The notes beneath the pieces were generated by a model. It saw only the letters and a program-made list of their open reading frames with translations, was not told where the DNA came from and did not search any database. Positions 54,120-64,000 of a stretch of DNA of 64,000 nt are shown here, piece after piece; position 1 is the stretch's first letter, and each line of letters opens with the position of its first letter. This DNA comes from Deroplatys truncata (Eukaryota > Arthropoda > Insecta > Mantodea > Mantidae): the NCBI GenBank assembly GCA_030765065.1, contig CM060979.1, positions 17,451,001 through 17,515,000 of the forward strand. The letters run 5' to 3'. The position numbers were made by a program, and so were the translations under genes.

Positions 54120-54391
54120 TCCCAGACTGTGTGTATTTTCCAGAGACGGCCTGGGAGTGCGGAATCGTATTTCGTTGCATACCTATGTTAAGGGTTTATG
54201 CAATGTGTGAAAATTGTATAAGTTTTGTTATTTAATAACTATGGGCCTAAAAAGAAGGTTCAACGGTTTATAATTTAACCTACTATAAGTTCTTTAACAA
54301 GTTACTGGACTATCCCGACCGGGGATTCTTCCACCGTCAAAGGTACTTTCAGGCTATGCAGCATAAAATCTACCCCTTCAACGTCGTATTA
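54120..54391 (-). repeat. Family E fragment, inverted copy
   Basis: GTGCGGAATCGTATTTCGTT, CTATGTTAAGGGTTTATGCA and GGGGATTCTTCCACCGTCAA are the reverse complement of 38690-38900. The mariner at 54394 interrupts it. Confidence 0.6.
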
Positions 54392-54393
54392 TA

Positions 54394-55633
54394 CGAGGGG
54401 TCGGCTGATAAGTCCCGGGTCTCACACAGAGATGGCCCCACTAGGCCAGTTAGACGGTAGCATCGTATAGTTTTACTCTAGACTAGCTTGTATCCATAGT
54501 TACAGGTGAATAGTTTTCACGAATATGGAGGATTTGGAAAACTGAGCAGTGATTAAATACTTCCATTTGAAAGGCTTAACGTCTAAAGAAATCAAAGAGG
54601 AAATGAGCAGTACATTGAAAACTCTGCCCCTTCATATTCAATGATTAGAAGGTGGGTTGCAGAGTTTAAAATGGGACGTACGAGCACTAGTGATGAGCGT
54701 CGGTCTGGACGCCCTGTGGAAGTCTCAACTCCAGAGATGATTGAAAAAAATTCATGGTTTAGTACTGGAAGACCGCAGATTAAAGTTGTTTGAGATAGCA
54801 GAGGCTGTAAACGTATCAAAAGAATGTGCAGGTAATATTTTAAGTAATGTTTTGAACTTTCACAAGGTCTGTGCCAGCTGGGTGCCGCGTTTGTTGACAC
54901 CTGATCAAAAGTTGCATAGAAAAACTGTTTCTGTTAAGAACGTGGAGCTCTACCGTAAAAATCCCAATGAATTGTTGAGGCGGCTATTTATTACCAAGGA
55001 TGGAACTTGGATACATCACTACACTCCAGAAAGTAAATCAAAGTCAAAACCGAGGATTGCGCCAGGTGAGCCAACTCCAAAAAAGGCAAAGTCAATTTTG
55101 TCAGCTAACAAGTTTATGGCGAGTGTTCTCTGGGATGCACAGGGAATTATTTTTATTGGTTACTTGTAAAAGGGTAAAATTATCACTGGTGACTACTACG
55201 CAAACTTACTGCAACGTTTGAGTGATGAGGTGAAAAGACAAAGTGCTCATTTTGCAAAAACCAAATCTTGTTTCACACGACAATGCTCCGGCCCATCGTT
55301 CAGACATTGCAATGGGGAAAATTTGCGAATTAAAGTTCGAATTGCTTGAACATCCACCCGATTCGCCAGATCTAGGACCAGTGACTATCACCTGTTCCAT
55401 AATCTCAAAAAAGTTTTTGGATGACGAAGATTTCACAGCAACGAGGAGGCCATTGATGCGGTAAACAGCTATTTTGAGGACCTTGATAAATCGCACTACA
55501 GAGATGGTTTAAAAGAAATAGAACACCGGTATGACAAATGTATTAACCTTTCTGGAGATTATGTTGAGAAATTAAAAAACAAATTTAAATGTTGTTTTCA
55601 TTTAGAGGCCCGGGACTTATCAGCCGAACCTCG
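54394..55633 (+). mobile_element. Mariner transposon, irritans-type (DD34D)
   Basis: 1,240 bp between TA dinucleotides (54392-54393 and 55634-55635). TIRs CGAGGGGTCGGCTGATAAGT and CGAGGTTCGGCTGATAAGTC continue into CCCGGG, about 28 bp. The ATAAGTCCC core is typical of irritans-group mariners. Confidence 0.9.
54523..55590 (+). pseudogene. Irritans-type mariner transposase, frameshifted
   Basis: The start region reads MEDLEN then a stop, YFHLKGLTSKEIKEEMSST, and a frameshift. The long middle frame (54741-55169) contains the second helix-turn-helix (LFEIAEAVNVSKECAGNILS), WVPRLLTPDQKLHR, a mariner hallmark, and LFITKDGTWIHHYTPESKSK, where the first catalytic D is followed by G instead of E. After a stop at GYL the next frame reads LVSHDNAPAHRSDIAMGK (second D) and HPPDSPDLGP. 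A one-base shift then restores the SDYHL context of the third D, 34 residues on. The C-terminus (RYDKCINLSGDYVEKLKN) is preserved to 55590. At least four lesions; inactive. Confidence 0.88.
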
Positions 55634-55689
55634 TACAAAAGTCTTTATACATCCTTGAACCGATTTCGACCAAATTTCGCACACATTGT

Positions 55690-57500
55690 TTGGGACAACG
55701 AAAAGCAATCGTTCGTTTTCATTTATACGACCTTCTCTACCCACAATAGTTTATTTTCATATAGCTTCTACAAAGCCTTCCTATTTTTCACCTATGTACT
55801 TTATGTAAATCAAGATAAGCCTTTGCAATAATATTTGCATTACACATGTCGTTATAGATATATGGGTGATATAGAAAACCGAACCAATAAGATGTTTAAA
55901 AGTGACTGGCTAAATGCTAACCTTGAAATTCCATATTCTTTCCATTATATCGCGAGCGCACTTTCAAAAAGTATGCCACAAAAAGGCTATAACAAATTGT
56001 ATGTTTTAAAGATATCTGGATTTTTTGTGAGGTATGCTTTTTGTTTATTTCTTACAGTTTACCAGTTATACAAAATTCCTTCTGAATGAAGGTAACTTCA
56101 CAGGTTATTCCCAGAAAATTAAAGATATAGATTTTATCTGTCGTGTAAATATATTTAATATATGGTATTTTAATCTAAATTGATAGTCTTTTTTAGAAAA
56201 TAAAAAATGTCGAAAATGTTCCATCTAAAGGGTAGTTGGGGGTGGGAGGATTTTCTTGAAAATCTTCGCGTCCATTCTTTGGAAGATACTGAACTTAAAT
56301 ACTAAGTTTGGTATTTTGAGGCAGTATTTTTAACACTTAAATGATATCAGCCTAATTATATAATATAAAATATAATAACAGCCCGCCTTCAAGCAATATG
56401 TGTATAATATAATGTGTAAAGTTTATGTTACAGTCATGGTATTATGTTTATATTATTATGTACATGTATAATAATGTTATGTGAATATATTACGTAGTTT
56501 TAACAATGTAGGAGCTGTGAGAATAGAAGCCGAAAGCTGCTAACAATGAGTTAACAATGAGGTAACCTTGAGGCAACAATAAATTAGTAAGTTTAACAAA
56601 GGCTACTAGTAATTATTGAAACAATAATGTAATATTTAAAACAGCTTAAAAATATCCAATCAAAAACTAAAAAAAGCTTAAGTTAAATAAAAGTATTCTA
56701 TTGGAGTAGGCTTAGCCAATCAGAGACTTGAAATAGAGAAAAAGTACAAATTCAGGCGGGAGACGCTACAAGACAGCGTTCCCAACAAGTCCAGTTTACA
56801 TTGCGTCCGATCGGTACGGACGTATTCAGTGTGAGACATCAAAAATGCATTACGGTGTGAATAATATAAAGTTTACGATTTTAAAAAGGTAAAGTAACAA
56901 TAATCTCACAGCTCTACAATAGGATACATCAGTGAAGTGTTATTTAATCGTGTAAACGATTAATAAAATCAAGTTAAATACCATTATAATTTGTGTAAGC
57001 CTTCATTCTTTAGCCGTACTACCCCTGCTAAGGGATACGTGTTTCTGCAAATTACTACTGACGCAGGCGAGGCATACATATATAATATTTAAATAAACAT
57101 TCAGATTACAAGGTTGATTTTTTAAACGTGGGGGCGAAGGCCACCGGAAAACTGAACGTGGGGCGAAATATATCTGCCGTAATACGTGGTGCAAACAGTA
57201 GTAATAAACAATCTCAGGTTTCCTCTCCCATACGTGGGGCATTAACCCCCTCAAGTTTGGCGCCCAAAGCGTGGTGCTAATAACGTAAAGATAATTCTAA
57301 TCCAATTTATGCCACTTCGTTTTTTGAGTTATGCTGTTCACACATAACCGCGCGCGCGCATTCTTTTCCTAAAAAGGCTATTTTGTATTCATGGTGCCTC
57401 AAAACAGTATTATCGGTGAAAGGTCGGTATCGAATTTTTGGATGAAATGCAATACTTCCTGTACTTACTATAGATACATAGTATAGAACTTAATATTTTT
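55690..57500 (+). repeat. Old family A element split by LTR B4
   Basis: Plus-strand old M1 and M2 (GACCTTCTCTACCCACAATA through GGGTAGTTGGGGGTGGGAGG) reach TTTGGTATTT at 56316. They resume at 57309 with ATGCCACTTCGTTTTTTGAG, exactly the next position of the consensus, and end at GTATAGAACTTAATA near 57495. Confidence 0.75.
56317..57304 (+). mobile_element. Solo LTR, family B copy 4 (long 3' end)
   Basis: 988 bp, TGAGGCAGTATTTTTAACAC to GATAATTCTAATCCA, flanked by ATTT (56313-56316 and 57305-57308). The family A host reads continuously across the site, which fixes both ends. Unlike copies 2 and 3 it includes the PBS-like AGTTTGGCGCCCAAAGCG (57254-57271) and about 33 bp beyond. Earlier PBS-like steps ACGTGGGGGCGAAGG and ACGTGGGGCGAAA are also visible. 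Confidence 0.82.
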
Positions 57501-57508
57501 GTTTTGTT

Positions 57509-58511
57509 TGAGGCAGTATTTTTAACACATATGATTTCAGACTGATTATATAATATATAAATTCAATAACAGCCCACCTTAAAACAATATGTGTATGTAA
57601 CAAGATATAAAAAGTGTATATTACAGTCATTGTATATGTTTATATTATTGTATACATGTGTAATAATGTTATGTGAATGTATTACATAATTTAATAATGT
57701 AGAAGCTGGGAGAATAATAGGTTAAAAGTTGCTAACAATGAGGTAACCTTGAGGCAATAATGAGTAAGAAAGTTTAATAATGCTACTAGTCATTATTGGA
57801 GCAACAATAATGTAAATTTTGAGACAGTTTATAAATAGCCAATCAACAACCAGAAAAAGCTTTAATTAAATGAAGGTATTCTATTGGAGTAGGATTAGCC
57901 AATCAGAAACTGAAATATAGCAAAATTTACAAATTCAGAAGTCAGTTGCTTGTAGACAGTGTTCCTAATCGGACAAGAGATGCGTTATCGAGAAATTTAA
58001 TACGTATTCAGTGTGAGACGAAAATGGTTTACGTGTTAAAAAGTGCAAGTAATTGATAACAAAAATCTCACAGCTCTCTATATCAGTGAAGTGTTATTTA
58101 AATTGTGTCAAGCATTAATAAAATGAGTGAAGTAATATTATAATCTGTGTAAGCCTACATTCTTCAGTCGCACCACTTCCTGCTAAGACGTTCATGTATC
58201 TAAAAAAATATAAATACTGACGCAGTCGAGGCAAACATAAATATATAATATATAAAGAAACAGTCAAAATTACAAAGCTAATATTTTATAAACATTTTTG
58301 GGGAAAAGGCCACCGGAAAGTACATTTGGGGCGAAGGCTACCGGAAACCTTTTACCATACGTGCTGTTGCAACTACTTCAAGTTCGGCTCCCCAACATAA
58401 AAATTACAATACAACTCCTACTTCAAATCGGCTTTTCATGCGTGAAGCAACAACCAACTTCACATTGGTTCCCAAAGCGCGGTTCAAATAACAATACAAC
58501 TAAATAACTAC
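57509..58511 (+). mobile_element. LTR, family B copy 5 (long 3' end)
   Basis: Starts TGAGGCAGTATTTTTAACAC after TTGTT (57504-57508). Similarity ends near 58511, followed by TTGTT (58512-58516). The 3' terminus is not CA, so the last base is uncertain. It includes CATTGGTTCCCAAAGCGCGG, a mutated PBS-like motif, plus a further 30 bp. Family A sequence flanks both sides. Confidence 0.7.
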
Positions 58512-58512
58512 T

Positions 58513-58625
58513 TGTTTTTAATTCAGGCAGCCTGAAAACGTGTATTTCCGGTAAAATCACGGTATAGAATTTTTGTGTGGAGTATAGTACTTGCTCTACA
58601 TACTGCACTAGGTAGTGAATTTAAC
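58513..58625 (+). repeat. Family A M2 tail
   Basis: ATTCAGGCAGCCTGAAAACG, CGTGTATTTCCGGTAAAATC and CGGTATAGAATTTTTGTGTG, ending near TAGGTAGTGAATTTAA. Confidence 0.7.
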
Positions 58626-59057
58626 GAGGTCGTGGTTGAAGAGACAAGTTGTGTCGCAAGCCGAAGATGAACAAGGAGGATCGATTAGCACTTGGCAGGA
58701 AGTGTGATCCCATCACACGTGGTAAGTAGAGCAGTCACTACCACAAGTTGTGCTGCTGGTGGCCCTCCTCATTACCCCTACCCCGCTAAGTAGGCAAACT
58801 TCCAAGCTACGGGGATGTTACACCAATTATATTTTATGCTCCGCCTGCTTATGTAGATGGGTCTACTTCAATGGCAAGTGTAAAAGGAGTGCACTGTGCT
58901 CTTACATGCTTTTAGGATTTCAGGCCTAGGAACACATTCACAAACAACTTTACGAGGGGAAGAAACAACTAACACTTCCAAGTGTAGTGCTGGAAGCCTT
59001 GCGACATACTGCATTTGTTTCAGTAATACGCTTAAACAATTTGGAAATCTCATCCTA
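58626..59057. other. Unassigned interval
   Basis: No recognised repeat or open frame. GTAGAGCAGTCACTACCACA and the following GC-rich stretch (58740-58815) do not form a convincing tRNA. Confidence 0.4.
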
Positions 59058-59059
59058 TA

Positions 59060-60289
59060 CGAGGGGCAACCCTGAATGTTGTAGGTGCCATCTGACGTTT
59101 CCAATGGAAAGTTTGACATTTTTGACCATAATCTACTTCAAACACTTTGTCAATAGAGCGTCATTTGTTTTGTTTACATTAACATGAAAATTGTGTGTCA
59201 ACAGAAACATGGAATTAACTCATGAAAATGTTCATGCAATGATTTATTACGACTTTCGACGTGGATTATCAAGACAAGAGTGCATCGATCAAGTAACTTC
59301 CACATTTGGCGACGAAGCTCCATCCTTTGCCACTGTGAAACGCTGGTATAACGAATTTAATCGTGGCCGCCGTTCGCTCAATGATGAAGTTCGTTCCAAA
59401 ATCAGTTGTTGTGCCAGAAAACATTGATGCTGTGCAAAAACTAATAATGAAAGATCGTCATGCGACATATTGTGAGATTGAGGCAACCCTAGGCATTAGT
59501 CCACCAGCATATATAAAATATTGCATGATTATTTAGCCGTGAAAAAGCTTTGCTCTCGTTGGATCCCACATAATTTGACGCAATCTCAAAAAGATGCTCG
59601 TGTCGATTGGTGTAGAAAAATGCTCAAGAAATACAATGGCGGTGCCTCAAAAGACGTATATAAGATTGCAACAGGTGCCGAATCATGGATCTATGCGTAT
59701 GAGCCGGAACGTAAACAGCAGTCGACTGTATGGGTGTTTCAAGATGAAGCAAATCCAACAAAAGTTGTTCGTACTCGAAGCACTTCGAAGCAAATGGTCG
59801 CCTGCTTTTTCAGCAAAACTGGCCATGTGGCAACAGTGCCTTTAGAGGAACGTAAAACGGTCACTGCCGAATGGTGCACAACCATTTGCTTGCCGGAAGT
59901 CTTCGTGAAGTAAGGAAAACCAACAAGAACCGTAGGATCGTTCTTCATAAAGACAATGCGAGCGCACATACATCTCGTCTAACAACAGAGTATTTCAAGG
60001 CTCATACAGTTCTGATTTGGCACCCAATAGCTTCTGTTTGTTCCCGAACATCAAGAATAAATTGCGTGGACAACGATTTTCGTTGGCAGAAGAAGCCGTT
60101 GATGCCTTAAAAAAACATGTTTTGAAGGTGTCTCAAGAAGACTGGAATAAATGCTTTGACAAATGGTTCAAACGAATGCAAAAGCGTATTGATCATAAAA
60201 GAGAATATTTTGAAAAACAGCAAAGCAGTTGTCAATCAGAAATTACTTTGTTTAAATTATTAGGCTCAAAATATAAATAGTGCCCCTCG
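59060..60289 (+). mobile_element. Mariner transposon (DD34D family), second type
   Basis: 1,230 bp between TA pairs (59058-59059 and 60290-60291). Ends CGAGGGGCAACCCTG and, reversed, CGAGGGGCACTATT share only about 9-10 bp. Transposase is on the plus strand. Confidence 0.85.
59211..60270 (+). pseudogene. Mariner transposase lacking the third catalytic Asp
   Basis: ATG at 59211 begins MELTHENVHAMIYYDFRRGL, followed by QECIDQVTSTFGDEAPSFAT and VKRWYNEFNRGR (helix-turn-helix and linker). Frame is lost at about 59400 and recovered as YLAVKKLCSRWIPHNLTQSQ (59521 on). The first catalytic region reads IATGAESWIYAYEPE, with A in place of D. The frame runs to EVFVK at 59913, and in the next frame LHKDNASAHTSRLTTEYF gives the second D. 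The block that normally reads as HPPYSPDLAPND is shortened by about eight codons and the third D is S (DLAPNSFCLFP). The C-terminus (WFKRMQKRIDHKREYFEK) is intact to about 60240. Two catalytic residues are lost, so it is old. The family is widespread in insects and often annotated through its relation to the human SETMAR fusion. Confidence 0.88.
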
Positions 60290-60534
60290 TAATAGAGTAG
60301 GTGCTACAGTTAGGCAATGCTTGCCCCTCCTAGCAGCGCTGCCGAATGTGGTACATCATCTTATGCGCCTGAACTAAGAACATTATCTTTATTAATTACG
60401 CTCAGGTAAATATGTAAAAAATTGTAATTACACAGAATTTTACTCTGTACAAAAATCCTATCTGTGCGATACTTAGAACGCGAGCTATGCTCCTTTTATC
60501 TTCACAAAGTTATCGTCACTCAACATTCATTCAA

Positions 60535-61905
60535 CATTGAGTAGCCTGAAAAACCCAACGATTCCTTTTTCACAACACTTACCTCAAACTTACAGTATAC
60601 TATGAAAATACAACCATTCCTTCCTCACAACTCTTATCTCAAACATACAGTATACTATGAAAATACAACCATTCCTTCCTAAATACAACCATTCCTTCCT
60701 TACAACTCTTATCTCAAACATACTGTATACTATGAAAATACAACCATTCCTTCCTTACAACGCTTATCTCAAACATAGAGTATACTATGAAAATGCAGCC
60801 ATTCCTTCCTCACAACTCTTATCTCAAACATACAGTATACTATGAAAATACAACCATTCCTTCCTCACAACTCTTATCTCAAACATAGAGTATACTATGA
60901 AAATACAACCATTCCTTCCTCACAACTCTTATCTCAAACATAGAGTATACTATGAAAATACAACCATTCCTTCCTCACAACTCTTATCTCAAACATAGAG
61001 TATACTATGAAAATGCAGCCATTCCTTCCTCACAACTCTTATCTCAAACATACAGTATACTATGAAAATACAACCATTCCTTCCTCACAACTCTTATCTC
61101 AAACATAGAGTATACTATGAAAATACAACCATTCCTTCCTGACAACTCTTATCTCAAACTTAGAGTATACTATGAAAATACAACCATTCCTTCCTTACAA
61201 CGCTTATCTCAAACATAGAGTATACTATGAAAATACAACCATTCCTTCCTGACAACTCTTATCTCAAACATAGAGTATACTATGAAAATACAACCATTCC
61301 TTCCTTACAACGCTTATCTCAAACATAGAGTATACTATGAAAATGCAGCCATTCCTTCCTCACAACGCTTATCTCAAACATACTGTATACTATGAAAATA
61401 CAACCATTCCTTCCTTACAACTCTTATCTCAAACATACAGTATACTATGAAAATACAACCATTCCTTCCTTACAACTCTTATCTCAAACATACTGTATAC
61501 TATGAAAATACAACCATTCCTTCCTTACAACTCTTATCTCAAACATACTGTATACTATGAAAATACAACCATTCCTTCCTTACAACTCTTATCTCAAACA
61601 TACAGTATACTATGAAAATACAACCATTCCTTCCTCACAACTCTTATCTCAAACATAGAGTATACTATGAAAATACAACCATTCCTTCCTTACAACGCTT
61701 ATCTCAAACATAGAGTATACTATGAAAATGCAGCCATTCCTTCCTCACAACGCTTATCTCAAACATACTGTATACTATGAAAATACAACCATTCCTTCCT
61801 TACAACTCTTATCTCAAACATACAGTATACTATGAAAATACAAACCATTCCTTCCTCACAACGCTTATCTCAAACATACAGTATACTACGAAAACACAAA
61901 CCATC
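60535..61905 (+). repeat. 55-bp satellite array (about 25 units)
   Basis: Unit AACCATTCCTTCCTCACAAC followed by TCTTATCTCAAACATA(C/G)AG and TATACTATGAAAATAC; 55 bp. Variants: T, C or G after TTCCT; GCTT or TCTT; TACAG, TAGAG or TACTG; AATACAA or AATGCAG. The AATGCAGCC variant starts at 60791, 61011, 61341 and 61726, all multiples of 55 apart. Its neighbourhood at 61300-61440 is repeated 385 bp (seven units) later. AGTATACT is palindromic in every unit. Confidence 0.95.
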
Positions 61906-63254
61906 CAGTTTGAATATGAATGAGTTCAGTTCGTTTCCAGAGCAGTGGTGTGTTACTGTATTATTAAAATTACAGGACATATGTTAAGTCCTGTTAAGAT
62001 ATAAATTACATTGTTCTATTTCTCTTTTTGCGTGTGTTTGTGGTACGAGTAAGCGGGCATGGCCATCGAAGCCGGTGCAACTGATTTTTCGATTAAGAAA
62101 CGTGAAGTGATTAATACCCAGGGTAGAAATATAGTATTTAACGTATATAATTAAAAAAAAAGTCTCCAATCCAACGTGTGTCAAGGGTTAGCACCTACGC
62201 TTTCTACGCTTGGCAAAAGCGCTCTGCGCGAACGTTCATTTGACTAACTTTTTCAGTTAGTCGATCAAATGTTCAAAGAAATGAAATGTTTCTCCCGTGT
62301 TTGAGAGTCCGGTCACAGTGCATTTTGCCATTCTTGAATTTTGACAGAATCTCACCATTTGTGCTTCGCGCCTGCCTTAGATGAGCTATTCTCTAATTGG
62401 ATTTAGCTGAAGTCCGATATGTTAGCTTTACCCTATGAAGGTCAGGCCTTACTGGGCAATAAAGGGGTGGAGAATCGATATATGTCACCTGAATAGTTGA
62501 AACAATATGCCTCCCAAATATTGTCCATACTAGCCCCTGAATGAGTCCGGCTCTTATTGGTTCGGCATTCAGGCATGAGGGATGAAAGGCGTGGCAGAGG
62601 CGATTGATTGCCAATTTAAACCGCGGTCCCTCATTTCGGCACTTTTTTGCACCCGGCTGCACAGGTTAGAGAATGTAAAAATATAGAACTATATTTGGCC
62701 TAAAACATGGTAAGATAACGTACAATAAGCGAGGTAAAGAATAAAGATTATACGACGTTTAAACATTATCCACGGAAGACAACAGAAATATACAAAGGAG
62801 AAATACAGAAAAGCTTTCGTGCGTAAAGCAAAGAAAGGAAGTTGGAAAAGACACGGCAGTAAATCGAAAAGGATATTCATGGAAGAGAAAACTTGCCCCA
62901 TATGGCTTCTCTCAAAGGAATTTAAATATAGGTTTCGACATGAAGGGTTTAATGCTTTCCTTGTTAGAATACCTAGCTCGGTTTAACTACTTAGATAATT
63001 ATGTATCATTGGGCTACAGATATTCAAAATAAAATAAACGATTGTTCCACTTTTGAAACAATAAACAGTTATACAGAAAACCATAAAAGAAACAACTCCA
63101 AATTTTATAAAACAATAGCAGAATCCAGTGTTTGTGAGCGATTCATAGACAACAAAAAATTATGAGAAGCAAATACAAACTATAAAGATTAAAATATACG
63201 AGAGGTGAAGTGCAACGTGGACATTTTCCCACTATTATGTGATAAGTAAAGAAA
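61906..63254. other. Unassigned interval
   Basis: About 1.35 kb without a supported gene. 62228-62276 has an imperfect inverted repeat around GACTAACTTTTTCAGTTAGTC. 62393-62662 has a 90-codon minus-strand frame and 62689-62901 a hydrophobic 70-codon minus-strand frame, neither recognised. Confidence 0.4.
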
Positions 63255-64000
63255 GTTGTCTTTATGTTGTTTGCACCACGCTTTGGGCGTCAATTTGAAG
63301 TAGGTAGTACTATATTTCAACTGTTGGGGAGCCGAACTTGAAATAGTTGCAACCGCACGTATGGTAAACAGTTTCCGGTAGCCTTCGCCCCAAGTTTAAA
63401 AAAATGTTAACTTTGTAATTTGACTGTTTCTTTAGATATTATATATTTATGTTTACCTCGGCTACGTCAGTTTTATTGTTAGAGACATGTTTCTCTTTGC
63501 AGGGTTGTGGTGCGACATAAGAATGTAGGCTTGCACAGATTATAATTTTACTTCACTCCTTTTATTAATGCTTGATACGATTTAAATAACGATTCACTGA
63601 AATATGAGAGCTGTAAGATTCTTTTATTAATTACTTGCACTTATAAACACGTAAACTATTTTGTCTCATCACACGAATACGTATGAAATTTCTCGAGGAC
63701 ACATCTCGCACCTGGTTACAATCACTGTCTACAGGCAACTGAATTGATTTCAACCGCCTAAACTTGTCAATTTCTGTATTTCAAGTCTCTGATTGGCTAA
63801 TCCTACTCCAATAGAATACCTTCATTTAACTAAAGTTTTTTCTGGTTGCTGATTGGCTATTTTTTAAACTGTCTCAAAATTTACATTATTGTTGCTACAA
63901 TAATGACTAGTAGCATTTAAACTTTCAAATTCATTATTGCCTCAAGGTTACCTCATTGTTAGCAACTTTTAACCTATTATTGTCACAGCTCCTACATCAT
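63255..64000 (-). mobile_element. LTR, family B copy 6, running off the window
   Basis: Minus-strand copy whose 3' end is at the left. PBS-like motif (reverse complement) AAATTGACGCCCAAAGCGTG at about 63275-63298, preceded by the usual AGTTCGGCTCCCCAACAGTT step. AATAAA (about 63560) and CCAAT boxes (about 63795 and 63855) are in place. The first 150-200 bp of the LTR and its other flank lie beyond the window. Confidence 0.8.

Noticed and set aside
60657-60845. Open frame with repeated IQPFLP motifs
   Set aside because: Translation of the 55-bp satellite, open only over three to four units.

Overview
The window reads as nuclear DNA of an arthropod, most likely an insect with a large, repeat-rich, AT-rich genome. 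The evidence is the mix of Tc1/mariner elements typical of insects, tRNA-derived SINEs, solo LTRs, a LINE fragment and three satellite arrays. There is no operon-like coding, no CRISPR and no rRNA, and I see no convincing host exon. Every protein similarity I recognise belongs to a transposase or a reverse transcriptase, and all of these are broken. Species and repeat names cannot be fixed without a database search, so families are labelled here A, B, C and so on.

The dominant component is family A, a non-coding element of about 860 bp. It has two modules: M1 (about 200-230 bp, opening with AAAAAATCTGATGTGTTACA in the + sense) and M2 (about 620 bp, with an internal CA/GT microsatellite, ending CGTAGTAGAGAAAGTA). 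It occurs in young and old subfamilies on both strands at roughly 0.2-1.1, 3.4-5.2, 6.0-8.9, 9.2-11.7, 18.0-18.5, 19.9-21.1, 21.8-23.7, 27.3-28.1, 31.1-31.4, 34.4-35.1, 39.0-40.4, 42.2-45.7, 46.6-51.3, 53.2-54.1 and 55.7-58.6 kb. Most other elements sit inside it.

Tc1/mariner-type elements: a mariner-like relic (1.1-2.0 kb); an almost open DD41D-type element with 98-bp TIRs (2083-3379); a mariner-like element (about 13.0-14.3 kb, minus strand); two sister Tc1 DD34E elements in opposite orientations (32172-33376 minus, 43157-44378 plus); an irritans-type DD34D mariner (54394-55633); a second DD34D mariner (59060-60289); a fold-back derivative (28609-29361); and two copies of an internally deleted mariner-like element (about 23.9-27.0 and 35.3-36.4 kb). 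Six family B LTR copies (TGAGGCAGTA start) and two family C copies lie at 9.4, 24.6, 30.2, 56.3, 57.5 and 63.3-64.0 kb (B) and at 22.0 and 26.0 kb (C). Most complete ones have 4-bp target duplications. tRNA-derived SINEs are at 12.3, 14.5, 20.6, 33.4, 41.8, 44.8-45.4, 49.3 and 51.3-52.0 kb. A GC-rich retro-insertion with an A-rich tail lies at 18457-19720.

Satellites: a 44-bp array inside a hAT-type MITE (14724-15874), a 52-bp array with a 208-bp higher-order period (36.6-37.5 kb), and a 55-bp array (60.5-61.9 kb).

The window is best read as layered TE archaeology. At 23.9-27.0 kb, target-site duplications order the insertions: a deleted mariner was hit by a LINE, the LINE by a solo LTR, and the same mariner by a second solo LTR. 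At 12.9-16.2 kb, a family D repeat carries a mariner and a SINE-like unit, and the SINE carries the satellite-bearing hAT MITE. The observations most worth following up are the PBS-like motif series at the 3' ends of the LTRs, whose insertion boundaries differ between copies, and the origin of the 52-bp satellite from the end of family A.
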